A stretch of 40,035 nt of DNA from NCBI GenBank assembly GCA_022559985.1, contig JAFJTR010000145.1, positions 1 through 40,035 on the forward strand, written 5' to 3'. The translations under genes and the position numbers were made by a program. Positions 22,941 to 33,670 of this stretch are shown one piece after another. The stretch comes from Parastagonospora avenae f. sp. tritici 18332-5 (lineage: Eukaryota; Ascomycota; Dothideomycetes; Pleosporales; Phaeosphaeriaceae). The stretch's first letter is position 1. Each line of letters opens with the position of its first letter. The notes beneath the pieces were generated by a model. It saw only the letters and a list, made by a program, of their open reading frames with translations. It made no database searches and had not been told where the DNA came from.

Positions 22941-23184
22941 GGTGGATGGTCGCAGTGAAGGTGTGGTTGTCGTGGTGGCTGCGGGCGCGAATTTCCTTGT
23001 CGTCGGCGGGCGGTGGTGGGGTTTCGTAGTAGGAAAAATGACTGTGCGTAGCGAAGACCCCTGCAACATCGAGGACGCTAAAAGTTATGGTGTTGACGGC
23101 GAGACGAACTTGGGCAGACCTCACCACAGCCATTGCACCGCCGGCTTTGCGTATAGCAGCATCGCCACACCCTTCAACGTCACA
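22941..23184. promoter_or_regulatory. Probable bidirectional promoter, eIF3e / mL49
   Basis: The 244 bp between two divergent start codons of translation-related genes. A shared control region is likely; no specific sites identified. Confidence 0.5.
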
Positions 23185-24026
23185 ATGCCGCGGATACAGA
23201 CATTGATGCCCATGCTGCGGCCCCTGGCAGCCCCCAGGACCGTCACGTGCTGCCAGTACTTCCGCTTCTCAACTGCATCAAGACGATGCGCTGAGAGTAT
23301 GTCTTCATGATATTCGTTACAGGCGAGGAATGGCTTACTAATTTTATCATAGAGCCAGTCAAGTCTGCGAAGCCCACTGCACCATCACAAGCCCCCCCGG
23401 CACCTCCCACAACGCCACAGGAAGCATCACGGGCAGCCGACCTTGCAGCTGCAGAAGCCGTCACCGAGTCCGACAGCGCGCAACCACCAGAGCCCAAGCC
23501 CGCACTGCCCTCCCAACATGGACCGACACCAACACCCACAACGAAAGCCGATGCCGTCTCCCCGCCTATCGCCCCAACATGGCATCCCGACACGCAAGCC
23601 GCGCTGAAGAAAGCGCCCACATCGTCGCAAATAAACACCCTCAACACCAAGGCAGACGATATACCCAAGCCGTCTGCCACATCAACGTCAAAGCTCAACA
23701 CCGAGTCGTCCTTGAAGATGCCAAAAGCCTCGACGCCACAAAAACCCACTCTGATGTCCACCGACCTGCCACCACCAAGGTACCACGTCGGGCGCACAAA
23801 AAACAATAACCTGCCAATATATACCGACTACAAGCGCGGTGGGAACTTGCATCTGACCACAATACGCAGAATAACGGGCGATCTGTCGCAGCTCAGGGAT
23901 GAGCTGAGAGTGTACTTGAACAAGAAGGAAGAGGATGCCAAGGTCAACACCCTCACGCAGCATGTCATAGTCAAGGGCCATCATCTAGGCATGGTCAAGA
24001 CTTTCTTGGAGCAGAGAGGGTTTTAG
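23185..24026 (+). CDS. img2: Mitochondrial large-subunit ribosomal protein mL49 (Img2)
   Basis: Two exons, 23185-23296 and 23353-24026, joined by a 56-bp intron (GTATGT donor, CTTACTAAT branch), giving 261 residues. The first 35 residues are a mitochondrial presequence rich in Arg. A long Pro/Thr/Ala-rich linker covers about 40-175. The conserved C-terminal domain follows: PPRYHVGRTKNNNLPIYTDY, KRGGNLHLTTIRRITGD, then HVIVKGHHLGMVKTFLEQRG, the hallmark of Img2/mL49 (human MRPL49 family). The protein is part of the mitoribosome large subunit near the intersubunit/central region. The linker is longer than in yeast Img2 and is the only odd feature. Confidence 0.92.
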
Positions 24027-24635
24027 AAGAGGCGGTGTCGATATCGCGTATACTATGTAAAAGAGCTAGATATTGTGGAATTGTATTACGATCACCATGT
24101 GGTTATATGATGCTATATTTCAGCATCGGCCGACAGACCAGCAGAATCGCATTCTTGCATCAATCGAGCCTGAACAGACTAAGCTATTCAACTACTCGCA
24201 AACATGTACTGAGACTTGTCTTCGCCGGATGCTGTCGCCCACTCGTGGCAGTATTCGCTCTTCTATCTCGACAACCCTCTGCCTCCGCATCCCATTCATA
24301 TCGGCTCAAAGCTCGCCTTCTTGTAACGGAGCTGATAGCGCACTTCAATTACCTCCACTCACCGCCGAAAGCAAGCACCCAATCTCGTCCCCCACCGCCC
24401 GCGAAATTTCCGACGCAGCAGCAAACAGACACCTCCCGCTCTCACCTTACCCCTCAAGAAACTGTTGAGCTGCTCCCTCACCCGCTTGTTGAGGAGATAT
24501 CGCTTAGCTTGGATCCTCGGAGTATGAAAGACCTCTGAGTCTCTACCTTCTACTTCTCCGACCTCCTCTCCCTCTTTTTCACGGCAATACAGTCTTGCAT
24601 CAGCTCATACAGCACTACTTCAAGACAACCTCAAG
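24027..24635. other. Intergenic region upstream of the cysteine-rich secreted-protein gene
   Basis: About 600 bp. A 167-codon open frame (24035-24538) has no recognisable pattern and starts only 8 bp after mL49 ends; I regard it as chance. The region should contain the mL49 3' end and the promoter of the next gene. Confidence 0.45.
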
Positions 24636-26124
24636 ATGGAGGTCACAAAGCTCATCAAGATGCTGCTGGCGTTTGCGCTTGTCGCCCTCGCGGCCGCACA
24701 ATGCGACTCCTCATGCACAAAGATCGCGGGTGACTGCGCCGAGGCCCTCGGGCATGACAACACCAATGCCGTTGTTCCGATCGACATGTACAGCTGTCTC
24801 GATGTCCTGTGCGGCACGTGGGGCGAGAAGGTAAGATTCCCTTGCAACACTGCATGGCCTGCATGTGGGTTCTGTCACTGACGCTGAGCCTAGTGTGGTG
24901 ACTGTGCGCCCTGCAAGGATTGGCAAAAGGCTGAGATTTCGACTTCATCCGCGCTTGGAGTTAAGCCGACGACGCTTGTTACGAGTGTGGTCACGGAGGA
25001 GAGCTCGATTTTGATGATTGAGAGCTTGACTACTGAGGCTTCGACTACTAAGATTCCAGAGAGCTCGACGATCAAGACCACCAGGACTCCGAAGAGCTCA
25101 ATCACGAAGTTTACATCAGAATACACTACGGCCAAGCACTCACCTAACAAGACGAAAAAGCAATCGACGAAGAAGCACTCAACCAAGAAGCAATCGACTA
25201 CAGCCACCCAAACCACCACGTCCTGCACTTCGACGAGTCGATCAACCCACTCTCCCCCTCCTACCTTCGCTCCACGCTCGCCAACCTCCTTCGACGAATT
25301 TAATCCGCTCAACATCTGCGAAAGCAAGGGCGAAGGCATGTTCAACTCGTGTCGCGATCACAACAAAGACAGCCCAGTGCCCACATTCTGCAAGAACCGG
25401 ATCTGCCATACATATCAACACCTCGTAAGTCCATTGCCCCTCCTTCCATACCTCTGTGTATTATGAGACTTAACTATACACCAAGTGCGCCGACTGTCCC
25501 CTCTGCTACCGCGACGGCCCAACAACATGGCCCACCCAAACCCCTACTACGTCAACCCCTCCTCCTCCTGCAACACCCATCCCCGCGCCCTCCAGCCCTC
25601 CTGAACCCCTAGCTAGGCGCGACGACCCAACCAAATGTGGCTTCGGCTGCAACATCAACGAATGCGCGCTCGTCTGCATGCCGCAGTCGTACATCGACAG
25701 CTACCGCAAGTACCCTGGCAACCAATGGTTCGACAACAACGGCGCCGAGGTGAGCGTCACGCTGCGCAGTGGCGTGTGGAAGTGTGTTGCCTCTGGGTGC
25801 ACGCTGGTCAGCAAGACGGGCGAGTGCTGGACGTGGTGCGATCAGTATGGCACGAATTGCCAGTTGATGTGTAAGGGGAAGAAGAAGAAGGAGGTGGACG
25901 AGAAGATGAAGAGGGGTGATTGCTGGGAGGTCTGTGATCCGGAAGGACGGCACTGCTCTATCACGTGTAACGCCGAGAAGCGCCAATGCCGAGAGGTTTG
26001 TGATGAGGCGGGCGAGTGCAAGAGCGAGTGTGTTGATCAGCCGAAGGAGACGTGCTGGCAGGCTTGTGATGCGCAGGGAGAGAATTGCAGGGAGGAGTGC
26101 TCGGTTGTTGGGTATGCGGAGTGA
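24636..26124 (+). CDS. Secreted cysteine-rich protein with tandem CX3C hairpin repeats
   Basis: Three exons, 24636-24830, 24894-25424 and 25486-26124, introns 63 and 61 bp, both phase 0, giving 454 residues. A signal peptide ends near residue 21 (ALVALAAAQ). Residues 22-75 and about 205-252 are two cysteine modules sharing the spacing C-x4-C-x6-C-x2-C-x2-C, and in both an intron falls just before the third cysteine. Between them is a Ser/Thr/Lys-rich linker with repeated KKQSTKK units, likely O-glycosylated; a Pro/Thr linker follows the second module, ending at a possible Kex2-like site (ARR, about residue 286). The C-terminus has four copies of C-x3-C-x5/6-C-x3-C (Cys356-371, 388-403, 410-424, 432-447), typically with CD after the second Cys. 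I do not recognise the family. Secretion is well supported; an effector, wall or antimicrobial role is speculation. Confidence 0.8.
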
Positions 26125-26356
26125 CCGGCGGAAAAGTTGACTTGGGATTTTCAAGGAGAAAGGATCTGGAGTTAGGAGATGAAAAGGAAAGATTGGTGAG
26201 GGGGTGAAAAAGTGTGTAGTGGATAGGACATGATGCAAAAATGATGATGAAAATTCATCAACTCTGCTCTTGATAACCAAATCCACCTCATACTGACTGC
26301 CTCCTGCCTACCAGATCAAGTTTCGCTTCTACCCCGCCTCCATCAAGCCCGTCTCC

Positions 26357-27981
26357 CTACTCCCCAATCCTCGTCCACCCCTTCACATCCCCGATGTCCA
26401 CCACTCCCCCTTCCCAAATATCCCTCCCCTCACAATCTTCCGCCCTCCACCTCATCCCCTTCCCCACCACCCCCTCCCTTCCCTCCACCAAATCCGCCAC
26501 AATCCCCGCAACCCCCGGCCCCAACTCCCCCCCTCCGCCCACCGCAACGACCAAATTCCCCAATCCCGGGTGTTTATCAACCAACACCCCGCCATGCGCC
26601 TCCCATCGCAACCGCGCGTGCGAAAACTCCCGGTCCGCAAGATGAGGCAGTGCAGAGGAGAGGAGGGCGCGCATCCGGGCCTCTGCCTCGAGGGGGATTT
26701 GCGCCTTTGCAAACGGCACGGAAGCGTACGTATACGTCGATGTATTGGCCACGGGGTTAATGTACGCGGGGTGCATGGCGGTGATTTGCACCTCCCCGCT
26801 CTTCCCATCGACAATCACACTTCCCGTATCGACGGCATTTACCAGCGGTGTCTTATTCGCCCCCGATACCGACATGTACGCCACCCCCACCGCCCGCGGA
26901 ATTATCTGCCCGGAGAAATCTAGCAGGAGAGTGGAGTATGCGCCCGCGGCTAGGATGATGGTGGAGGCGAGATGGGTGGTGTTGTAGGCAGTGACGGCGC
27001 CGGAGAGGGAGGCGGATGTGGTGGAGTAAATCAGGCGCGTGACCACATACTCTTTCTCACATAGGAATCGCACGCCGAGTTTGACTGCGGCTTCACGCAG
27101 CGCGGTTACTGCTCCTTGCGTATCGATCCAGCCTGCGCCGGTTTTCCTCAGAAATCCGCGCCAGCCGGGGAATGTACCACCGGGCAGGGCTGTTTGGAAG
27201 TCTGGGGCACTGGCGAGGGGGATATCGGATGGGGATCGAGAGGTTAGAGGTAAGGAGTTGGCGGATGCGGTGGTGGCGGTGATGAGGGGGATGGCGTGGT
27301 AGAAGGAGGAGAGCAGCGGGTCGGTACGCCATTTTTGGTGGGAGAGGGTGTGTAGTGTTTTCTGGGGGCAGATGGGGCTGCCGAAGGAGGGGGCTGATAG
27401 TAATTAGTTTGGATGGTAGGTAGGTCATTTGGTGTTGAAGAAAAAGTATGGAAAGAATGAAGTTGGGTCGAGTCGGGAGAGTAGGGAGGTGTGGTATGGA
27501 GACGGAGAGATGGAATGGAGTGTGGATTGAACTTAGACTTTTGCTCAAATACTGTGCAAGGAATTGAGGTTGAGCTCGGTGGAAACCCGACGTTGGATAT
27601 CAAACGGTACGAAGTGCGTGAAGTGTTTAATGGTTCGCATGAAGAGACTCATGGTGCGGACAGAAAGAAAGAAATACTGGACTAGAGAGGGCGAAGTATG
27701 AGATGGCAAAAACGGTTGTAGACACATGTGGATGATCGACGGATCGATAGGATTTAGTTTTACGACAGTAGAACCTCATGTGGCAGCGAATGGAAGACTG
27801 CAAGAAGATGTAGCATACCTTCTTCTGCAATCATGTTTCGATGGTTTCCAGCGGAAGTGGATGAGGCAAAATCACTCCCATCAAGAACAGTGATACCCGT
27901 ATGCCCTCTGCGGGCGAGCTCGAGAGCAATGGAACATCCCCAGGTCCCAGCCCCGATGATTAGTATGTTGTCCTGAGCCAT
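26357..27981 (-). CDS. Fructosyl-amino-acid oxidase-like (amadoriase) FAD enzyme
   Basis: Two minus-strand exons, 27981-27819 and 27393-26357, giving 399 residues. The N-terminus has the FAD-binding Rossmann motif with the family-specific GAGTWG (residues 10-15) and RRGHTGITVLDGSDF, then SAGNHRNMI. Exon 2 carries KWRTDPLLSSFYH, GTFPGWRGFLRKTGAGWI, a second-sheet region ending ILAAGAYSTLLLDFSGQ, and FAKAQIPLEAEARMRALL, all in family order. Fructosyl-amino-acid oxidases (DAO superfamily) oxidise the C-N bond of glycated amino acids, releasing glucosone and H2O2, often in peroxisomes; I see no clear PTS1 (C-terminus RIGE). The protein is shorter than typical members (about 440). The 425-bp intron is about eight times the local norm, but the acceptor (CTAATTACTATCAG) is good and the joined protein aligns without a gap. 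Confidence 0.8.
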
Positions 27982-28429
27982 ATTCCCCAGTGCGTTGTCC
28001 AGGTAAAGGTTTATCCGAAATTGCTATGCGATTTGGAGAAGTGTTCAAGCGGTTCCTCGTGCAGCAACGAGGCCACGTAGCGATTTATACCCAGTTTTCT
28101 TACGTCTCTGGACCTGCTATGTATAGCCTTCCACCAGTAAGATTGGGCGTGGTGCCGTCTGCAGGCTTTGGCGAGCGCCCCGTCGGCTACCGATTGCCGC
28201 CTTACATGGCTGATATCGGCAAAGAGGGTGGTCGAAGGATGTCAGACGGGACATTGTTATCAAACACGTCATGTTGGCTGCTGGCATCTCAAGTACACGG
28301 GGTGTTCAGCTGCGACGCGCGTGTGCACGTGCAAGAACCCCACGCCCATCCCAAAACGTACTAGGCCGAGATTGCGCGCGGGCGTCATCGCGAACTTTTG
28401 AGACTGAGGCCTTCTTCACACGCGACACG
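27982..28429. promoter_or_regulatory. Probable bidirectional promoter region, FAOX-like / mtf1
   Basis: The 448 bp between divergent start codons. Open frames here are upstream extensions of the mtf1 frame without ATG-proximal coding pattern. No specific sites identified. Confidence 0.4.
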
Positions 28430-30440
28430 ATGTTCCGCACACGCACTGTCGCGCTGCGTCTGCACTCTCGATTGGAGAGAAAATCCCTGTCATGGCAACA
28501 GGTACGACATCACCAAGCGGGATTGACGTACCATTGGACAGACAAGAATCTTGCCACCAGCAAGCGCTATCCTCTCACAGCGGATCTAAATAGATGCATG
28601 CACCCGTCTTTGGTAGAGAAGCGAGGACATGTGTATGATAATGTCAAAACAAAACTTGGCAAGCGCAAAACTGCCTCGAGCGTTGTTCTTAGGACGCAGA
28701 TTGTAAGTCCTGACCTGTGTGGTATGTCGTGCCTTTGGAGAAGACAGCCAAGTCCACACGGACGCTGATATACGGTCAGATGATGTATTGAAGTACATGG
28801 CACACACACTCGAACCCTACAAGGGCTGCGATATACTCGACATCAATCCCGGTGTCGGTCTCTGGTCTCGGAAGCTTCACGAGTTCCTCAAGCCTCGAAA
28901 CCACATTCTGCTCGAACCGAGCCCTGATCTCTTTCGGCCCTTCCTCGACCCTCTCCTGGATGCACCCGACTCCAAATACAAACTCGTGGAAAAGGATCCA
29001 TTGAAAGTCGAGTCATACAGAGAACTCGTAGACGAGGGCGCATTTCCACAACAGACTCGGATAGACCCGCAGGATCCCAAAGGCCAAGACCTCAATCAGA
29101 CTCTGCTTGTGACAGGCTCTCTAGCATGGGACCCTTTTCTTCCGGGCTTCAGTTTCGACTCCATGGCTAAACAGCTCTATCACCACTTCACTCCTGCCGC
29201 TTGGTCAAACGACTTATTCCATGCCTTTGGGCCCGTACGCACACTATTTTGGGTCCAGACCGAAGACTTCAACACTATAGTGGCAAAATCCCCCACATAC
29301 ATGATAAAGTCGAACCGCTTGCTGGAGATGACACAGAATTTGAACCTGGTGGTTACCTCGGGACGTGAGAGCCGTCCGGTAGGAAAGGGTGCAGTTGGTC
29401 GTGAGCCGCAGTACGAAATTGAAAGCACCATTCACGCCATCCGTTCCGCAAAGAAAGCCGGCTTTGAGATTCCAGAGCATCGCCGAGATGTGACCCACAA
29501 ATATGCTGAGCTGATCGAAAAGGCCTCGGGTGGGTCTGGCATCATCGACAGTGAGGCTATGATGGAGCTTATGTACACCCAGAATCGCGCGGGCAATAGG
29601 CCTACTCAGTTCCTTCCTCAGAGTATACTCGACTGTTTCGAAATGGAAAAGAAATTGCTGGAGGAACATCCAGATCTAAACTTTTCACCTATATTTCCTC
29701 TGAGCAAAAAAGCCGCGGGTACGAAGACAAACAAAGGTCACCCAGCAAGTGACAAAGCATCGGAGTACGTGAAATTACGCGCGACAAACGTCGCTCGGCT
29801 GAGGCAACGGGTCATGTTCGAAGAGATAGTGATTATTGGCGAGGATATCTATAAGCTTGAATGCCAGGCGCTAAAGGAGACAGAAGGCCATGGGAGAGAC
29901 AAAATTCTCAAGCAAATTGAACAACTGGAGGAAGAGTGGGATCGGCGTCTCGCGCAAGTACCCCGGAACTTCGAGTGGGCACCCGTCGCCGAGCTGGACG
30001 ATCGCATCAACCTGCGCTACCCACCACACCCACGGATCCAATGGGACCAGCGGCAGTTTGACCCTCTGATTTCACGCGAAGACGAGGTGTGGCCTCGCAA
30101 CCGCATATCCCTCATCTCAGCCACGCCCATTCCCAGACCCGTTAGTGACGACCCAGAATGGCACGAACAAGTGATCGACTTTGCCTTTGGCTTGTACACC
30201 AATGCGAACAGATCAGTCCTCGAGGCACTGGACAACATGCAGCACGGCCTCTCCGACATCGTGAAGGATTGTCCGAGCCTCACGGATCCGGATAAGGGAG
30301 GGCGGTTGCAGCTCAAGCACTTGAGGGTCAAGTTGTTGACTATGGAGATGATCTACGAAATGGCAAAGGCGTACAAGGAGTGGCCGTTCAAGGCACCGGG
30401 GTCGGATCGCAGCTTGTACTTCAGGCATAAGAACAATTAG
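28430..30440 (+). CDS. mtf1: Mitochondrial transcription factor Mtf1 (mtTFB type)
   Basis: Two exons, 28430-28721 and 28780-30440, joined by a 58-bp intron, giving 650 residues. Two donors compete: GTAAGT at 28703 would run into a stop codon at once, while GTATGT at 28722 gives IVSPDLCDDVLKYMAHTLE, the family pattern, so I chose the second. Residues 1-40 are basic and acid-poor, a mitochondrial presequence. The methyltransferase-like SAM fold is marked by GCDILDINPGVGLWSRKLHE (about 113-132) and HILLEPSPDLFRPFL. In yeast Mtf1, a relative of rRNA dimethyladenosine transferases, helps Rpo41 recognise and melt mitochondrial promoters. The protein is much longer than yeast Mtf1 (341), with a large C-terminal half containing an acidic coiled-coil-like stretch, as in other filamentous fungi as far as I recall. 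Confidence 0.85.
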
Positions 30441-30864
30441 GATGCGGGCACGCCGACATAGCATGGTGGAGCGTGGGGCGTGTCGTACTTCCCGCCAACA
30501 CACAATGAATCATGATACTCCATTCGTATACACTTGAAGCTGCAGTGCTATGTCGTATGACTGGTCAAATCAAACCAGCCATGTGATGTAACATGACAAG
30601 GCCGTTCGGTGGGCAATTTTGCTGACATGACACTCGGCCTGCAACATTCTCGCCCAACTGAGTGCACGATATGTACCTTCAAAACACCTTCAAACATCAC
30701 CCACTGCATTGAAAAGTCTTATCAGAAGTGAAATTGGGCTCAAATGAGCCCAGTCTTGTTGTATGTGTATATATATACAAGAGAATATAGGAGCAACCCC
30801 GTGCTCCGTGTGTCAACCCATCTAAACGCCAATATCTAAACCCCTCTCTTCACTCATCACCGCT
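30441..30864. other. Convergent intergenic region, mtf1 / AA9
   Basis: No supported gene; 3' ends of both neighbours. An alternating TA run (TGTATATATATACA, about 30765-30778) is the only visible oddity and could form part of the AA9 polyadenylation region. Confidence 0.45.
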
Positions 30865-31885
30865 TTAAATGCACTGCGAGTAATAGTCGTTCTGCTTGGT
30901 GCAAGTAGCTCCGCTCGCGCAGGCAGTAGCACCGGTGTATCCGTTACCGCCGCACTGAGCGTACTTCTGCGCAGTGACCGTACCAGCACCAGGAGTTTCA
31001 GCGGGCTTAGCGACAGTCGCCATAGTAGATGACTGGGTTGCAGGGGAAGAGGCAACAGGTGCAGGGGAAGGTGTAGTCGCGGGCGCGGCAGGCTCAGCAG
31101 CAGGCTCAGCAGCGCTGCTGGCAGCTCCAGACCAGACGGCTGGTCCGACGCCAGGGTAGGTGGTAGCGCCGCCGTAGATGTTGAACATGACACCGGCCTC
31201 GTTCTGCTTGTAGGCGCCAGGGAAGGAGACACCAGCGGGCAGAGCGGTGGAGCCGGATCCGCCGATCTTGACGTGCACGCACTCCATGTAGAATTGGGCG
31301 CCCTTGGCTCTGGAGCCCTCGTGCAGAGCGAGGATCTCGGGGCGGAAGATGTACTCGCCGGGAGCCAGGCCAGCGGGGATCTGTGTGCTTCATTAGCTTA
31401 CGTTCTTGGTGACCTTTAGCGGAATGGGTATGGCTCACCTTCATCTTATGCTGACCCTTAACGCCAGTGTAGCTTCCAGCAAGAAGGCGGTCAACAGCGT
31501 ACTTTCCACCGGTAATCGCCTTGTCCTCCCAGACCTTGGTCCAGCTCATCGAGCTGCCCGCCTTGCTGGCATACACCATGATCGGGCCCTTGTGCGACGA
31601 CGCAATGATGTCGTCGCTCGCACTGTTGGTATCGTGGTACCACTGGAACGCCAACTCATCGCCGGGGTTGGCGGCGATGGACTTGGATGCCTTGGTGCCG
31701 GCGACGTTGCACTCAATATCCTTGGTGGACACGTCGAGCACGGGGTTGTTGTTGGGGGGCGAGTCGATGTAGCCGCCGGCTTTGTTGCCAACACCTTGGT
31801 CTTTGCCATTGACGAGGACGTTCCACACAGTGGTGTGGGCGGAAGCTGCGCCGGCGAGGGCGAGAGCGAAGATTGTGGACTTCAT
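30865..31885 (-). CDS. AA9 lytic polysaccharide monooxygenase with CBM1
   Basis: Two minus-strand exons, 31885-31439 and 31380-30865, with a 58-bp intron in phase 0, giving 320 residues. Signal peptide 1-16 (ending GAASA) leaves His17 as the mature N-terminus, the first ligand of the copper histidine brace. His98 (ASSHKGPIMVY) is the second brace ligand, and His169, Gln178 and Tyr180 (ALHE, GAQFYMEC) form the outer and axial site. The catalytic domain ends near 240, followed by an Ala/Pro/Ser/Thr linker and a C-terminal family 1 cellulose-binding module (YAQCGGNGYTGATAC, about 287-320). The enzyme oxidatively cleaves cellulose or related beta-glucans outside the cell. All active-site residues are present, so it should be active. 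A TATA box lies about 150 bp upstream. Confidence 0.96.
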
Positions 31886-33670
31886 TTTGAAAGAGGAGTG
31901 TGAAGAAGAGACTTGGTTGAAAGGTTTTGCAAGAAGAGGAGTTGAAGTGAATAGAAATGACTGTGAACGAATGTAGTCAGAGAAGGAGTGAGCGTCAAGC
32001 GTGCCTTCCCAGCGTTGGGCGCTGATGATGTTTTATATACCCATTACCCTTCACGTCTAGAATGATTCTACCGTATCTCGCTTAGTGATTAGTCCTGCAT
32101 CAAAACCAACATAACAGCGGAGAAGGTGGGTCGCGATTGGCAAGTACCATCCTATGTCTGATGCATCTTGGTAGAAGAAATTGGGGAGGAGGCGCTCTTG
32201 GCTAGTGAAACAAGGCTACCGTTCGGTGCAAGCGAAGCATCTTCTAGTCTGGAAGTCAAGGATGGCGGAGCGGTGCTTGAGTGACTGGTCCTTGCACGCC
32301 CGTTCTAGGTCGAGCTCGAGTCAAGATGTTTATGAATCTGAAACGGGCGTAGAACAAGACCATTCGCATTCGCCATCACGCAGCCGCCTCTTCATGATCG
32401 TCAACGGCGAGAGCAATTGCCAAGATGTTAAAGTGACTTCTGTCACTGTCACTGTCAAGATAACATATCATATCTTCCTCGCCCGTTGCACGAATGATGC
32501 ACGTCATGCGTGAGGCTCCTTCTACGTCAAACGTCGAATCTCCGCGGACTAGAACGGCGAGTAGCGTGCAGCCCCACGCTTCACTGAAGGTAGGTCATCT
32601 CTATCTCGTGCATGTGGAGTCTCGGAAGCCGGTGCGACGTCAGTCTAGTTTGCGCGTGGTGGAAGTTTTCCAGCACACGCCGCCGCCTCGCGTACCGGTA
32701 GTTGGTGGTGGGACGTGGAGATTGGCCCGTTCTGCACAACGTCAATTTCATCAATTGTTAGCAATCATTAATGACTGGTGGTGAAACTGGCTGTAGAAGG
32801 CGAGTCAAAGGCTTCGCTTGGATGCAGCGTGTTGTGGTATTCATCCGTTGGCGTTGGTGGATGTTCCGAGGTCGCAGGTTGTGATGCCTTCCTCAAACGT
32901 TTGACGGACCACTAGCGGCACCATGACATCGTGGATGCACAATCACCCAATGCTAAAATGTACCGTTGGTACTAACGGTAGATGAGTATTGCGAGCAGGG
33001 TCCAGCCTGCGGGCCCAATCTACTGCATGCACGTTACACACCAAATCTTCTAGAACATCACCAACATCGTAGTTTTCGTTGAGTCATCCTTATGCCTTCG
33101 AAAGCCTTCGAATGCAGATCTTATTCCCACCACGCGTAACATTGGTACCACGACGTCACACTTTTTTTCTTCACGCGGTATTTCGATTGAGTAAAATACT
33201 CTATATCCGGAGTCCAACAATGTACTGATATCCACTTATAAGCCAAGGCTTCACTGCGTCGTCGAAATCTTCACGTGGTCAACTCGCCTCGAACCCAGGT
33301 CCACAAATGCACTCTCAACCGCTTCTGTTCATGAGGTGGCGAGCCATCTGTCGATCTGCCCTTTAAAGTGTTTGACAGTCATGTCCCGCGAGCCTGGTTG
33401 TTTCTGGCGGCTTGAGCACAGACACCCGCAAGCCGTCCTGAAACCTTGTTGACACCTGGGCATTGCGCCACGCAAAATAGATTGCTCAGTGTTTCGGCGT
33501 CCGCAATACCATCCGCCACTAGGTATACCTTGGCGGATGGTGTCCTGGAAGAAGAGAAAGGCACCCAAGTCAGAGAAGATAGCAGGCGAATCCCGAATAT
33601 CGACACACTGATTTCCGTGGCGAGTTCAAAGATTTCGATCGTAAAGGTCATCAATTGAAGCTCATATTGA
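31886..33670. other. Long intergenic region upstream of AA9
   Basis: About 1.8 kb without a supported gene. Open frames of up to 110 codons overlap each other on both strands and show no pattern. The AA9-proximal part contains the promoter (TATA box listed separately); the rest may be regulatory sequence of the kind common before cellulase-type genes. I could not identify reliable CreA or Xlr1 sites by eye. Confidence 0.45.
32032..32039 (-). promoter_or_regulatory. TATA box of the AA9 gene
   Basis: The minus strand reads GGGTATATAAAAC here, about 147 bp before the AA9 start codon at 31885. Strong TATA boxes are usual in highly inducible secreted-hydrolase genes. Confidence 0.6.

Noticed and set aside
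23243..23806. Minus-strand open frame of 187 codons, Val/Gly/Ser-rich
   Set aside because: Antisense shadow of the Pro/Thr/Ala linker of mL49.
24035..24538. Plus-strand open frame of 167 codons after mL49
   Set aside because: Starts within 8 bp of the mL49 stop, has no recognisable pattern, and a second overlapping frame of similar length exists in the same place.
25609..26286. Minus-strand open frame of 225 codons
   Set aside because: Antisense to the third exon of the cysteine-rich secreted gene; Leu/Ala/Arg-rich shadow of its Cys/Glu codons.
33379..33654. Overlapping small frames on both strands downstream of the DUF6594 gene
   Set aside because: No conserved motif, no consistent splice structure, and both strands are equally open, which suggests chance.
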